Shown here: positions 18,743 to 26,631 of the stretch, piece after piece
Position numbering within the stretch: the stretch's first letter is position 1
Layout of the letters: every line of letters starts with the position of its first letter
DNA from: Actinomycetota bacterium
GTDB taxonomy: Bacteria; Actinomycetota; Thermoleophilia; Solirubrobacterales; Solirubrobacteraceae
DNA length: 64,000 nt
Assembly: GCA_009699865.1 (NCBI GenBank)
Contig: WLNJ01000001.1
Coordinates: forward strand, 1-64,000
Reading direction: 5' to 3'
Notes under the pieces: model-generated
What the model was told of the DNA's origin: nothing
Seen by the model: only the letters and a program-made list of their open reading frames with translations
Database searches by the model: none
Position numbers and translations under genes: made by a program

Positions 18743-19629
18743 GAAGTCCTTGTCAGTACATGATCCGCAATGGCGCGCAGCTCCGTCGCCTCGTCACCCA
18801 TTTCCTCTATCGCGCTGAGCGCCAGACCGTGATGCAAGCTGGCCATCTCCCCCGCGCCATCGAGGCCAATCTCGGACACAAACGTTCTCTTGTGCTCATC
18901 GGCCCCCGGTTGCTTCCCAAGGCTCTCATCAGTACCTGTTACATCAAGAATGTCGTCAACTATCTGAAAAAGTAGCCCAAGCTCACGGGCATAGGTGCTG
19001 ATGAAGGTCGTCTCCTCTTGGGGGGCCTCAAGTAGTGCCGTAACACAGTCCGCACTGGCGCTGATCAGCTTCCCCGTCTTTAGAGCGTGGAGAACCTCCA
19101 GACCCCCGATTCCATCACCAGCGGTTGCCTCGACATCAATGAACTGCCCACCAACCATGCCCTCCACTCCAGTTGACCTCGCAAGGATGCTGGCCGCCGC
19201 TACAAGCGCCCTCGGCTCATGGCCCGGAGCCCCTAGGAGGAGCGCGAATGCCTCTGCGTACAGACAGTCCCCAGCCAGGATGGCAACCGCCTCGCCACTC
19301 TCCTTATGAAGCGTCTTCTTGCCTCTGCGAAGATCGTCGTCGTCCATGGCGGGTAGATCATCGTGAATCAGCGAGTAGGTGTGGATCATCTCTAACGCCG
19401 CTGCTAACGGAAGAACCCGTTCAGCATCGTGACCGAGTGACCTTGCTGTCGCCATGGCGAGAACTGGCCGAATCCGCTTACCACCGGCAAGCAACGAGTA
19501 CCTCATCGCTTCGACCAGACCAGGTACCGCGTCAGTCCCAGGGAACCGCAGAGTGTCTAGGTAGCCGTCAACTAGCTCCTTCAACTCGTCCGGATACCCC
19601 GCGGGCGCTGCAGCGCCCCCTTCGCTCAT
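18739..19629 (-). CDS. Polyprenyl (farnesyl/geranylgeranyl) diphosphate synthase
   Basis: A 296-residue trans-prenyltransferase that elongates DMAPP with IPP. The first aspartate-rich motif is HDDLPAMDDDDLRRG with the four-residue spacing typical of bacterial FPP synthases, and the second is FQIVDDILDVTG; GGKRIRP near residue 52 binds IPP. Chain length (C15 or C20) cannot be fixed by eye. It sits in the classic ispA position before dxs. Its ATG shares one base with the stop of the BI-1 family gene (TAATG). Confidence 0.93.
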   Translation of the reverse strand: MSEGGAAAPAGYPDELKELVDGYLDTLRFPGTDAVPGLVEAMRYSLLAGGKRIRPVLAMATARSLGHDAERVLPLAAALEMIHTYSLIHDDLPAMDDDDLRRGKKTLHKESGEAVAILAGDCLYAEAFALLLGAPGHEPRALVAAASILARSTGVEGMVGGQFIDVEATAGDGIGGLEVLHALKTGKLISASADCVTALLEAPQEETTFISTYARELGLLFQIVDDILDVTGTDESLGKQPGADEHKRTFVSEIGLDGAGEMASLHHGLALSAIEEMGDEATELRAIADHVLTRTS

Positions 19630-20339
19630 TAGGAGCGAGCGCCGCCGAAGATCCGCAGGAGGCTGAGGAAGATGTTGACAAAGTTCAGATAGAGCGAAAG
19701 CGCTCCAAAGATTGCCAACTTACGTCCGGTTTCCTCATCGGTTGCTCCTGCGGCGAACGACTTGATCATCTGCATGTCCCAAGCGGTAAGCCCCGCGAAG
19801 ATGATCACACCGCCGAAGCCAAGAACGAGATTGAACGTGCTCCCACCAGTGAACATGAAAACAACCGAAGCGACGATCAAGCCAATCAACGCTCCGAAGA
19901 GAACCGGGCCGAGACCGGTTAGATCCCGCTCGGTGGTGTAGCCCCAAGCGGCCATTCCTCCAAAGACGCCTGCTGCCCCGGCAAATGCCATCGCGACAGA
20001 GCCTGTGGTGTAGGCAGTGACGATGACTGAGAACACAACCCCAGTTACGCCCGCGTAAAGGATGAACAGGAAACTCGCCGTTGCCGCACTGATCTTGTTG
20101 ATCCCGAATGAGAGGGCGAGGACAAGGCCGATTTGGACAAACATCGCGCCGAAGATCCACGCAGGCTTCGCAGTCAGATCCTTCATCAGTTGGTCATTGC
20201 TTCCAAACCAACCTGCGATAGCAGCGGTCAGACCAACACCAAGCAGCATCCACGAGAACACCGTCCTCATAAATACCCGCTCAACGGCTGGGTCAAGGGC
20301 GACGGTCGGAACTGCGTTTCTTGTGCGTGAGAAGCTCAT
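19629..20339 (-). CDS. Bax inhibitor-1/YccA family membrane protein
   Basis: A 236-residue protein with seven hydrophobic segments. The start MSFSRTRNAVPTVALDPAVERVFMRTVFSWMLLG and the C-terminal LTAWDMQMIKSFAAGA, followed by KLAIFGALSLYLNFVNIFLSLL, are characteristic of the BI-1/YccA family. Members have been linked to calcium leak and to FtsH modulation in E. coli; the role here is unknown. The frame is open upstream for 53 more codons, but ATG 20339 fits the family and avoids overlap with the small gene before it. It has slipped between the XseB-like gene and the prenyl synthase. Confidence 0.92.
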   Translation of the reverse strand: MSFSRTRNAVPTVALDPAVERVFMRTVFSWMLLGVGLTAAIAGWFGSNDQLMKDLTAKPAWIFGAMFVQIGLVLALSFGINKISAATASFLFILYAGVTGVVFSVIVTAYTTGSVAMAFAGAAGVFGGMAAWGYTTERDLTGLGPVLFGALIGLIVASVVFMFTGGSTFNLVLGFGGVIIFAGLTAWDMQMIKSFAAGATDEETGRKLAIFGALSLYLNFVNIFLSLLRIFGGARS

Positions 20340-20367
20340 GGTTGGAAGCTTAGAAGATTCCGCAGCG

Positions 20368-20598
20368 TCAGTTGAAACTTTGTGGGCCACGATCAACTGG
20401 AAGCTGCGACTGACCCGGAGCGGCTGGGACAGGCCTCGCCGCACGTGCGAAGCCATCAACAATCGAGGCAGCCTCGCTTGCCAACCGAGCCAGCTCACTG
20501 GCAGCGTCAGCGGCAGCGTCCTGGTCGAGGTCTCCAGCGCTCAGACGGCGCGCCTCCTCCTCGATCCGCTTTACAAGTCGATCCAGGTCCTCGCTCAT
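20368..20598 (-). CDS. Small helical protein, XseB-like (exonuclease VII small subunit?)
   Basis: A 76-residue acidic, helical protein (MSEDLDRLVKRIEEEARRL, then SAGDLDQDAAADAASELARL). The pattern of a helix ending in LxxGDL, then a second alanine-rich helix, is that of XseB, and the location between nusB and the ispA-dxs-tlyA group is where xseB usually lies. However, xseA is absent from this window and the C-terminal tail (PVPAAPGQSQLPVDRGP) is atypical. The ATG overlaps the nusB stop by four bases, which supports a real gene. It could equally be an unrelated coiled-coil protein. Confidence 0.55.
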   Translation of the reverse strand: MSEDLDRLVKRIEEEARRLSAGDLDQDAAADAASELARLASEAASIVDGFARAARPVPAAPGQSQLPVDRGPQSFN

Positions 20599-20993
20599 TT
20601 AGCCCTCTCCTCGTCGATGACAGCACCAAGTATGCCGTTGACAAAACCCGGAGCCTCTGAACCGCAGAAGCCCTTCGCTGTTTCAACAGCCTCATTGATA
20701 GCGCCCTCGGGAGGAATCGGCGTCCCATACTCAACCGCAGTTGGATCAGTGATCTCAAGAATCGCTACCCGCAGAATCGCACGCTCAAGCGGCGCAATCC
20801 GTTCCACGGCCCATCCGTTGGCATGCTGGTCAATTATTTGGTCAAGCGCCTCAGTGCGTACTTGGGTCGCCTGTGCGAGCGCAAGTGTCCAAGGGGTTGC
20901 ATCCTCATCAAGAAGATCCTCGACGGGACTACCGGTTACGTCGTGCTGGTAGACGGCGAACACCGCAGCGCGCCGCTGGTCGCGCCTACGCAC
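20595..20993 (-). CDS. nusB: Transcription antitermination factor NusB
   Basis: A 132-residue all-helical NusB that works with NusE/S10 on boxA in rRNA antitermination. The signature start RRRDQRRAAVFAVYQHDVTG, the central IDQHANGWAVERIAPLERAILRVAILEI and the C-terminal INEAVETAKGFCGSEAPGFVNGILG are all present. GTG 20993 is chosen: it puts the family start near residue 2 and overlaps efp by eight bases, while the longer frame to 21041 would overlap efp by 56 bases. Confidence 0.93.
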   Translation of the reverse strand: MRRRDQRRAAVFAVYQHDVTGSPVEDLLDEDATPWTLALAQATQVRTEALDQIIDQHANGWAVERIAPLERAILRVAILEITDPTAVEYGTPIPPEGAINEAVETAKGFCGSEAPGFVNGILGAVIDEERAK

Positions 20994-21546
20994 GTGAGAG
21001 GTACTCGCCGCTGCGGGTATCGACGCGGACTTTGTCCCCAATGTCGACGAAGAGCGGCACCATTACGCGCGCCCCTGTCTCAAGAAGAGCGGGCTTCGTG
21101 CCGCCTCCTGAAGCGGTGTCCCCTTTGACGCCAGGCTCAGTCTCAGCAACCGTCAGATCAACCGCGGTAGGGAGCTGAATGTCGCTCGGCTTCTCGTCGA
21201 TGGAGAGAACCTCAACCTCGTCATTCTCCATCATCCACTGCAACCGCTCCGTGAGAAGTCCCTCCGGAATGCCCATCTGCTCGAAAGTTTCAACGTCCAT
21301 GAAGTGCGCGTCGGTCCCATCGCGGTAGAGGTACTGCATCTTCCTGATCTCGGACCGGACAGACCTGAACTTCTCCCCCGCCCTGAATGTCTTGTCAATC
21401 ACAGCGCCATCATTGACGCGCTTGAGCTTGGTGCGAACGAAGGCCGCACCCTTACCAGGCTTGACATGCTGAAAGTCCGTGATCTTGAAGATCACCCCGT
21501 CAACCTCGATGTGGTTGCCGTTCTTGAACTGGTTAGTGGAGATCAT
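20986..21546 (-). CDS. efp: Elongation factor P
   Basis: A 186-residue EF-P, which relieves ribosome stalling at polyproline. The three beta-barrel domains are complete. The domain I loop reads FQHVKPGKGAAF, with K32 at the residue that is modified in other bacteria (beta-lysyl or 5-aminopentanol forms). No EpmA/EpmB-type gene is seen here. The C-terminus reads VDTRSGEYLSRA, the usual EF-P ending. It lies between the M24 peptidase and nusB on the same strand, a common Gram-positive order. Confidence 0.97.
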   Translation of the reverse strand: MISTNQFKNGNHIEVDGVIFKITDFQHVKPGKGAAFVRTKLKRVNDGAVIDKTFRAGEKFRSVRSEIRKMQYLYRDGTDAHFMDVETFEQMGIPEGLLTERLQWMMENDEVEVLSIDEKPSDIQLPTAVDLTVAETEPGVKGDTASGGGTKPALLETGARVMVPLFVDIGDKVRVDTRSGEYLSRA

Positions 21547-21568
21547 TGTTGACAGAGACTAGCCGGGC

Positions 21569-22654
21569 TTAGCTAACTTCGATCAGACCAAGGGGAAGAT
21601 GGGTCATCGCATTGGCGCCATCAGCCGTCACAACAAGCAGGTCCTCAATCCGAATGCCGAGCTCACCAGCAAGGTAGATGCCCGGCTCGACAGTCACAAC
21701 CATGCCTTCCTCAAGCGCCACATCCCCCGTCTTACCCAGTGTTGGCGCCTCGTGAATCTCTAGCCCAACGCCATGACCCAGGCCGTGACCGAAGTGCTCA
21801 CCGAAGCCCGCGTCGTCAATCAAGTCTCGCGAGACGGCGTCGATCTCCCGTCCTGTAGGGCCTGGACGCAACGCAGCGACACCGGCCTGCTGCGCGGAAA
21901 GCACTATCTCGTAGACCTCCTTCGCGTGGTCTGAAACCGCCCCGAGAGCAACAGTTCTAGTGCAGTCTGAGCAGTAGCCGCCAACGACCACTCCCCAGTC
22001 GATCACCACCAACTGCCCTGACGACAGGGCCTCGTGCTTTGGCTGCGCGTGCGGAAGAGCGCCGTGGGCACCAGCGGCAACAATTGATGGGAACGACATT
22101 GCTTCCGCCCCGAGTGCCCGGGCCCGTCGCTCAAGATCAGCAGCAATCTCAACCTCTGTGCGGCCGAGGAGACCAGTCTCAAGCACGGCCGTTAGCACCC
22201 GGTCCCCGAGCGTTGCCGCGGTCTGGATCGCTTCTACCTCCGCCGCATCCTTGACAGCGCGAAGCGCCGCCGACACGCCCTTTTGGGGAACAAGCTCGAC
22301 CTCCGCAGGGAGAACATCTTCCAGCTGATCCCTGGAGTCAACGCTGAGATCTTCGGAATCAAAGCCCAACCTCTGGACCGAGTTGGAACCGACCACCGCA
22401 GCAATCGACCTCCGAAGGGCTCCCTCCGAGATGACGGTTTGAAAGCCCTGACCAATCTCATCGGACGCCTGCTCTACATAGCGAAAGTCGGTGATGAAGG
22501 ACGCCCATTCGCGCCCAACCAGGGCAGCCCCGCTGCTACCTGTGAATCCAGTCAGCCAACGAACATTTGGCCCCCCAGCCAGCAAGAGCGCATCAAGCTT
22601 GCGGTCATCCATGAAGGCGCGGACGCGCCCCAGCCGGTGGTTTCCCTCGGTCAC
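21569..22654 (-). CDS. M24 family aminopeptidase (Xaa-Pro peptidase)
   Basis: A 361-residue creatinase-fold peptidase, N-terminal domain about 1-125 and catalytic pita-bread domain 130-361. Metal ligands appear in VIDWGVVVGGYCSDCTR (two Asp), GHGLGHGVGLEIHEAP (His), VTVEPGIYLAGELGIRIED (two Glu). Such enzymes remove N-terminal residues before proline. The GTG start overlaps the aroQ stop by four bases. The aroQ-pepP/Q-efp order is widespread in Gram-positive bacteria. Confidence 0.94.
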   Translation of the reverse strand: MTEGNHRLGRVRAFMDDRKLDALLLAGGPNVRWLTGFTGSSGAALVGREWASFITDFRYVEQASDEIGQGFQTVISEGALRRSIAAVVGSNSVQRLGFDSEDLSVDSRDQLEDVLPAEVELVPQKGVSAALRAVKDAAEVEAIQTAATLGDRVLTAVLETGLLGRTEVEIAADLERRARALGAEAMSFPSIVAAGAHGALPHAQPKHEALSSGQLVVIDWGVVVGGYCSDCTRTVALGAVSDHAKEVYEIVLSAQQAGVAALRPGPTGREIDAVSRDLIDDAGFGEHFGHGLGHGVGLEIHEAPTLGKTGDVALEEGMVVTVEPGIYLAGELGIRIEDLLVVTADGANAMTHLPLGLIEVS

Positions 22655-23094
22655 TTCAGTTTCGCCGCAAGAACTTGCAGAGCGGACTGATAGCCCTCGG
22701 GTCCTTGGCCTGAAACAACTTCAGAAACAATGCCCTCTAGGACGCTCACCTGACGCCAGGGCTCGCGAGCCGAAACGTCAGATAGATGAACCTCAACCGA
22801 GGGAAGGTCGGTGATCTCCAGGGCGTCTCTGATAGCCCACGAGTAGTGAGTCCAAGCGCCCGGGTTGAGAATCACAGCGTCGGCCATGCCATCAAGCCGG
22901 TGCAGGTGCTCAACAAAGGCACCCTCGCTATTGGTTCTAAAGAAACGGACATTGAGCCCAAGTTCGTGACCCCAAGCCTCAGTCTTCTGCTCGAGTTGGT
23001 CAAGGGTCAGATTTCCGTAGTGATCGGCTGGCCGCCTCCCGAGCTGGTCGAGGTTTACGCCGTGCATGACCTCAATCCGGTTACGAGTACTCAT
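22651..23094 (-). CDS. aroQ: Type II 3-dehydroquinate dehydratase
   Basis: A 147-residue type II dehydroquinase, third step of the shikimate pathway. The family pattern is recognisable: IEVMHGVNLDQLGRRPADHYG with the catalytic Tyr in HYG, NSEGAFVEHLH, the active-site ILNPGAWTHYSWAIRDAL, and VEVHLSDVSAREPWR. Two usual positions differ (HGVN for NGPN and HLSDVSARE for HISNVHARE). ATG 23094 is chosen because it overlaps the aroKB stop as ATGA; the frame could start two codons earlier at GTG 23100. Confidence 0.94.
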   Translation of the reverse strand: MSTRNRIEVMHGVNLDQLGRRPADHYGNLTLDQLEQKTEAWGHELGLNVRFFRTNSEGAFVEHLHRLDGMADAVILNPGAWTHYSWAIRDALEITDLPSVEVHLSDVSAREPWRQVSVLEGIVSEVVSGQGPEGYQSALQVLAAKLK

Positions 23095-24623
23095 GAGCAC
23101 ACCTCCTCAACAGCCGCCCGTACTGCCGAGGCAGGAATGACATGTCCATGGCTGACCATGCCGGGAGCTTCGCAGAGGACGAACGGGACAGTTCCGTCCC
23201 CCCTCCTCTTCTTGTCTGACTGCAAGGCGTCGATGACTACCTCGGGATCCACATTAGGAGCGCTCAAAGGTAGCCCCGCGGCCGCAAGGAGCTCTCCCGT
23301 CCGAGTGTGCAGTTCCGCGTGGCCCGAAAGCCTGAGAGCGGCCATCAGGCCGATGGACACTGCTTCCCCGTGACGAAACTCTCGGTATTCAGTCGCGGTC
23401 TCAATGGCGTGACCAATGGTGTGGCCGAAGTTAAGAACCTGCCTTCTGCCTCCGTCGCGCTCATCCTCTCGAACGACCGCGAGTTTTGTCCTCGCACACG
23501 CAAGAACCATTGCGTCGTCAACTTGGTCACCAGCAGAAATCCTGTCCCACAGAAGACCTCCGGCGATCAGCCCAGTCTTGATCACCTCAGCCATGCCCGC
23601 GGCCAGTTCTGCAGCGGGAAGGGTTTCCAGAAGATCAACATCAGCAATTACCGCAGCCGGTTGGTGATAGGCGCCGACGTAGTTCTTCGCCGATGGAAGG
23701 TCCACGCCCGTCTTGCCGCCGTAAGCGGAATCCACTTGAGCTACAAGAGTGGTGGGAATCTGAACGATTGGGATACCGCGCTGGAAGCTGGATGCGACAA
23801 ACCCGGAGACGTCCCCAACGACTCCACCACCAAGGGCAACGATCCCATCGTCTCTTGTCACGCCGGCGCTAGCCAGCTCAGTCCACAGACGCTCGCATGT
23901 GCCAAGCGTTTTGTGTTCCTCCCCAGGCTCGATAACAAGCCGAGCCATAACCGAATCGAGCAGGTCGCCATGAAGCCCAGCCACATTCCCGTCGCTAATG
24001 ACCGCCCAGCGTCGCCCACCCGGAAGTGGCACGCGTCCCGCAATTCCCGATCCGATCCAGACGGGATAGTTCCCAGAATCCGCTTCCGCCCAGAGAAGCT
24101 TGGGGCCCCTTCCCATCGCAGCAAGCCGGTGGATGTCTGGCAGCGCGGCAGTCAGCGTGTCCCGCCGTAGCGCCGGGACAACCGCATCGGCTGCAGCAAG
24201 GTAAGTCGCTTCTCGCTCAAGGAAGAGGGAATCGAAGCCAGCTCTGTCAGCGGCCAACGGCCGCTTAGATCGGCTAACCCGCTTCCAAAGCGTTTCTACA
24301 TCAGCATCCAGGAAGACGACCGTGTGGTGCTTGAGCGCCTCCCGGACTCGCTCTGAGCCAAGCGCCCCGCCCCCGAGAGAGATCAGCCCACCACCAGCAC
24401 CCGAAGCCGCTTGGTCAAGGCCCGCGAGCGTAATTCGCTCCTCTGCCTCACGGAATGAGCCCTCTCCATCGCGGCGGAAGATGGTCTCAACCGACGCACC
24501 AAGCTCGGCTTCAATCAGCACATCAGTATCTAGGGCATCAGGGGCAACAGACCGCGCGGCAGTGCTCTTGCCGGACCCCATGAAGCCGACGAGCACGAGG
24601 GCCCTCCCGGCAACGCCTTTCAC
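23091..24623 (-). CDS. aroKB: Fused shikimate kinase / 3-dehydroquinate synthase (AroK-AroB)
   Basis: A 510-residue bifunctional protein for two shikimate-pathway steps. Residues 1-165 are shikimate kinase: P-loop GFMGSGKS at 13-20, D32 and D34 in LDTDVLIEAE, ISLGGGAL, and the lid region SRSKRPLAADR. Residues about 170-510 are 3-dehydroquinate synthase: VIEPGEEHKTL, IVALGGGVVGDVSGFVAS, PTTLVAQVDSAYGGKTGVDL and the metal ligands in AEVIKTG, NFGHTIGHAIE and FRHGEAVSIGL. Both domains look catalytically complete. GTG 24623 overlaps the aroC stop (GTGA). Order aroC-aroKB-aroQ forms an aromatic biosynthesis operon. Confidence 0.96.
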   Translation of the reverse strand: MKGVAGRALVLVGFMGSGKSTAARSVAPDALDTDVLIEAELGASVETIFRRDGEGSFREAEERITLAGLDQAASGAGGGLISLGGGALGSERVREALKHHTVVFLDADVETLWKRVSRSKRPLAADRAGFDSLFLEREATYLAAADAVVPALRRDTLTAALPDIHRLAAMGRGPKLLWAEADSGNYPVWIGSGIAGRVPLPGGRRWAVISDGNVAGLHGDLLDSVMARLVIEPGEEHKTLGTCERLWTELASAGVTRDDGIVALGGGVVGDVSGFVASSFQRGIPIVQIPTTLVAQVDSAYGGKTGVDLPSAKNYVGAYHQPAAVIADVDLLETLPAAELAAGMAEVIKTGLIAGGLLWDRISAGDQVDDAMVLACARTKLAVVREDERDGGRRQVLNFGHTIGHAIETATEYREFRHGEAVSIGLMAALRLSGHAELHTRTGELLAAAGLPLSAPNVDPEVVIDALQSDKKRRGDGTVPFVLCEAPGMVSHGHVIPASAVRAAVEEVCS

Positions 24624-25789
24624 GGCCGCTGCTTCCAGCCGATCCGCTCGCGGTAAGTCGCAACAGCGGCGGTGAGGTCGTCAATGCTGTCCCCACCGAA
24701 CTTGTCTGAGTAGGCCTCGGCGAGAACGAAAGCAACCATTGCCTCAGCGACAACTCCGGCCGCTGGGACAGTGCAGGAGTCGGTCCTCTCCCTAAGAGCC
24801 GCGGCTGGCTCAAGCGTTGAAATGTCAACTGACCTAAGTGGCTTTGTGAGCGTTGGAAGGGGCTTCATTGCCGCACGGACAACGAGCGCCTCTCCGTTTG
24901 TCATCCCGCCCTCAACTCCACCCGCCCGGTTGGTTTCACGGAACCACCCACGCTCCTCTGAGTGGAAGATCTCGTCATGAGCTTCGCTGCCAGGCCTTCC
25001 AGCGAGGTCGAAGCCATCGCCGATACCAACACCTTTGATGGCCTGGACCGACATCACGGCCTGAGCGAGTCGCCCATCAAGCCGATCCTCCCAGGACACA
25101 TGTGAACCGAGGCCCGGAACGAGTCCCCATACGCGGACCTCAAAGGTGCCACCAATCGACTCATTCTTCTTGCGGAGGACATTGATCTCCTCGACCATTG
25201 CGACGCTTGCATCAGCATCAAGACAACGCACCGGGGAGGCGTCAACAGCATCAAAGTCAGATAGGGACGGGTTGTACACCTCTGGGGCGGTGACGGTCCC
25301 AATTTGGATGACATGGGACCGGACTTGTACCCCAACCGCGGCCAACATCGCCTTGGCGACAGCCCCGCCAGCTACCCGCGCAGCGGTCTCACGCGCGCTG
25401 GCACGCTCAAGAACATTCCGAACATCGGTGAAGTCGTACTTCCACGCGCCAGGGAGATCAGCGTGACCGGGCCTAGGAAGGTGTACCTCGTCAATGACAG
25501 GCTCGACCGGCCACGGGTTCATACGATCTTCCCAGTTCGCGAAATCAGCATTCGTAACGCTCAGGCAGATCGGGCCACCCAAGGTCAGCCCATGCCTGAC
25601 CCCTGCTGTGACATCAGCCTTATCGGTCTCAATCTTCATCCGACCACCACGGCCGTGGCCCAACTGACGTCGCGCTAGATCTCCGTTGATGGCCTCTTGG
25701 CTGAGCTCGAGGCCAGCAGGGATCCCTTCAACAATGCAGGTCAAACCGGGTCCGTGGCTCTCGCCAGCTGTTATCAACCTGAAGTTCAT
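24620..25789 (-). CDS. aroC: Chorismate synthase
   Basis: A 389-residue chorismate synthase needing reduced FMN. The starting ITAGESHGPGLTCIVEGIPAG is the first family signature, followed by RRQLGHGRGGRMKIE and a central ERASARETAARVAGGAVAK; the C-terminal RTDSCTVPAAGVVAEAM is the third. All are in normal places. It opens the aroC-aroKB-aroQ group and is preceded, 20 bases away, by a short prepilin peptidase gene in the same direction. Confidence 0.97.
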   Translation of the reverse strand: MNFRLITAGESHGPGLTCIVEGIPAGLELSQEAINGDLARRQLGHGRGGRMKIETDKADVTAGVRHGLTLGGPICLSVTNADFANWEDRMNPWPVEPVIDEVHLPRPGHADLPGAWKYDFTDVRNVLERASARETAARVAGGAVAKAMLAAVGVQVRSHVIQIGTVTAPEVYNPSLSDFDAVDASPVRCLDADASVAMVEEINVLRKKNESIGGTFEVRVWGLVPGLGSHVSWEDRLDGRLAQAVMSVQAIKGVGIGDGFDLAGRPGSEAHDEIFHSEERGWFRETNRAGGVEGGMTNGEALVVRAAMKPLPTLTKPLRSVDISTLEPAAALRERTDSCTVPAAGVVAEAMVAFVLAEAYSDKFGGDSIDDLTAAVATYRERIGWKQRP

Positions 25790-25809
25790 AGCCTCAGTCT
25801 ACGCGGCCC

Positions 25810-26217
25810 TCACCATGGAAAGCTGGCCGCGATGGCTCCTGCAGTGATGAAGGGAGCGAGTGGGATCGAAACGCTGGCCCTGAGCCCGCCGCTGAGCCAC
25901 CCCCACAAACTCCCCGCCGCACAAGCGATCAACAGCGCCAAGAGGCCATATGTACCCAAGGCAGCAAAGACAACCCCAATTAACTTCGCATCCCCCATGC
26001 CGAACCCATCTGGGCGCAGAAGTGACAGCACAACCAGCGGTAGGGCCAGAAGCAGCCACGAGACTCCAGCAACAGCCCCTAAGAGCCCAGCGGAACTCAC
26101 GCGACCCACAAGGACAAATAGCAATCCCAATCCATTCAGCCAGTTGGGGATTCTTCTCCAGCGGAGATCGGTGACACATGCGACAAGACAGACAGCGATG
26201 ACGACGGCCTTTTCCAC
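25810..26217 (-). CDS. Short A24 prepilin peptidase (TadV/CpaA-like)
   Basis: A 135-residue membrane protein with about four transmembrane helices. The two catalytic aspartates of the A24 family are present: D17 in CVTDLRWRRIPNWL and the Asp of GFGMGDAKLIG near residue 77. It lacks the N-terminal methyltransferase domain, so it resembles the small TadV/CpaA or C-terminal PilD type that cuts type IV or Flp prepilin leaders. Start is GTG 26217. No pilin or secretion ATPase gene is in the window; pilus genes often lie near aroC in related genomes, so a degraded or distant pilus locus is possible. Confidence 0.88.
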   Translation of the reverse strand: MEKAVVIAVCLVACVTDLRWRRIPNWLNGLGLLFVLVGRVSSAGLLGAVAGVSWLLLALPLVVLSLLRPDGFGMGDAKLIGVVFAALGTYGLLALLIACAAGSLWGWLSGGLRASVSIPLAPFITAGAIAASFPW

Positions 26218-26312
26218 ACATGAGCTAGCCGCAATCGATAGTTACTTAGCCCCCTGACTAGGGGCAGATACTGCTTCAAGCGCTATTGCACTCTGAGAAG
26301 AGAACGCTCAGC

Positions 26313-26528
26313 TCAGTCGCTTGCTGGGGGCTGCTCGCGAAGACGCTCGCCAGCCTCTTGGGAATCATGCTCGGGAATCCGCTTGCCGGTCCCCTCACAC
26401 CAAGGGCAGACAACGTCGTGTGGTTCTCCCCCCGCGTTGCTCTGCACACTCCCCTTGCCGGAGCAGGGCCCGCACTTGAGCTCGTCCACATCCGTCGGTT
26501 CCTCTTTGCGTTCTGGTGTGCCCTCCAT
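26313..26528 (-). CDS. Mini-protein with a DnaJ-type zinc ribbon
   Basis: A 71-residue acidic protein with CGPCSGKGSV and VCPWCEGTGKR, i.e. two CxxCxGxG knuckles separated by 17 residues, the pattern of half a DnaJ cysteine-rich region. Charged tails surround the knuckles. Such stand-alone mini-proteins are common in actinobacteria and are of unknown function. The ATG at 26528 is clear, and the CxxCxGxG spacing argues that this is real rather than a chance frame. Its 3' side runs into about 95 bases of non-coding sequence before the prepilin peptidase. Confidence 0.75.
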   Translation of the reverse strand: MEGTPERKEEPTDVDELKCGPCSGKGSVQSNAGGEPHDVVCPWCEGTGKRIPEHDSQEAGERLREQPPASD

Positions 26529-26631
26529 TCATGCGACGCTAGCGGCTCGCAGAAGACTTTGCAGGCCGCTGCCTGACCGCGACCCAAAGGGAATGGGTGC
26601 CCTAACCTCGAATGAGACGAGGATGCCAGTC

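Noticed and set aside
20994-21041. Longer nusB start reaching 21041
   Set aside because: It would overlap efp by 56 bases and add a tail that NusB proteins lack; GTG 20993 gives the usual start.
26249-26265. GCCCC/GGGGC hairpin after the zinc-ribbon mini-gene
   Set aside because: Only five base pairs and no T-run on either strand; too weak to call a terminator.
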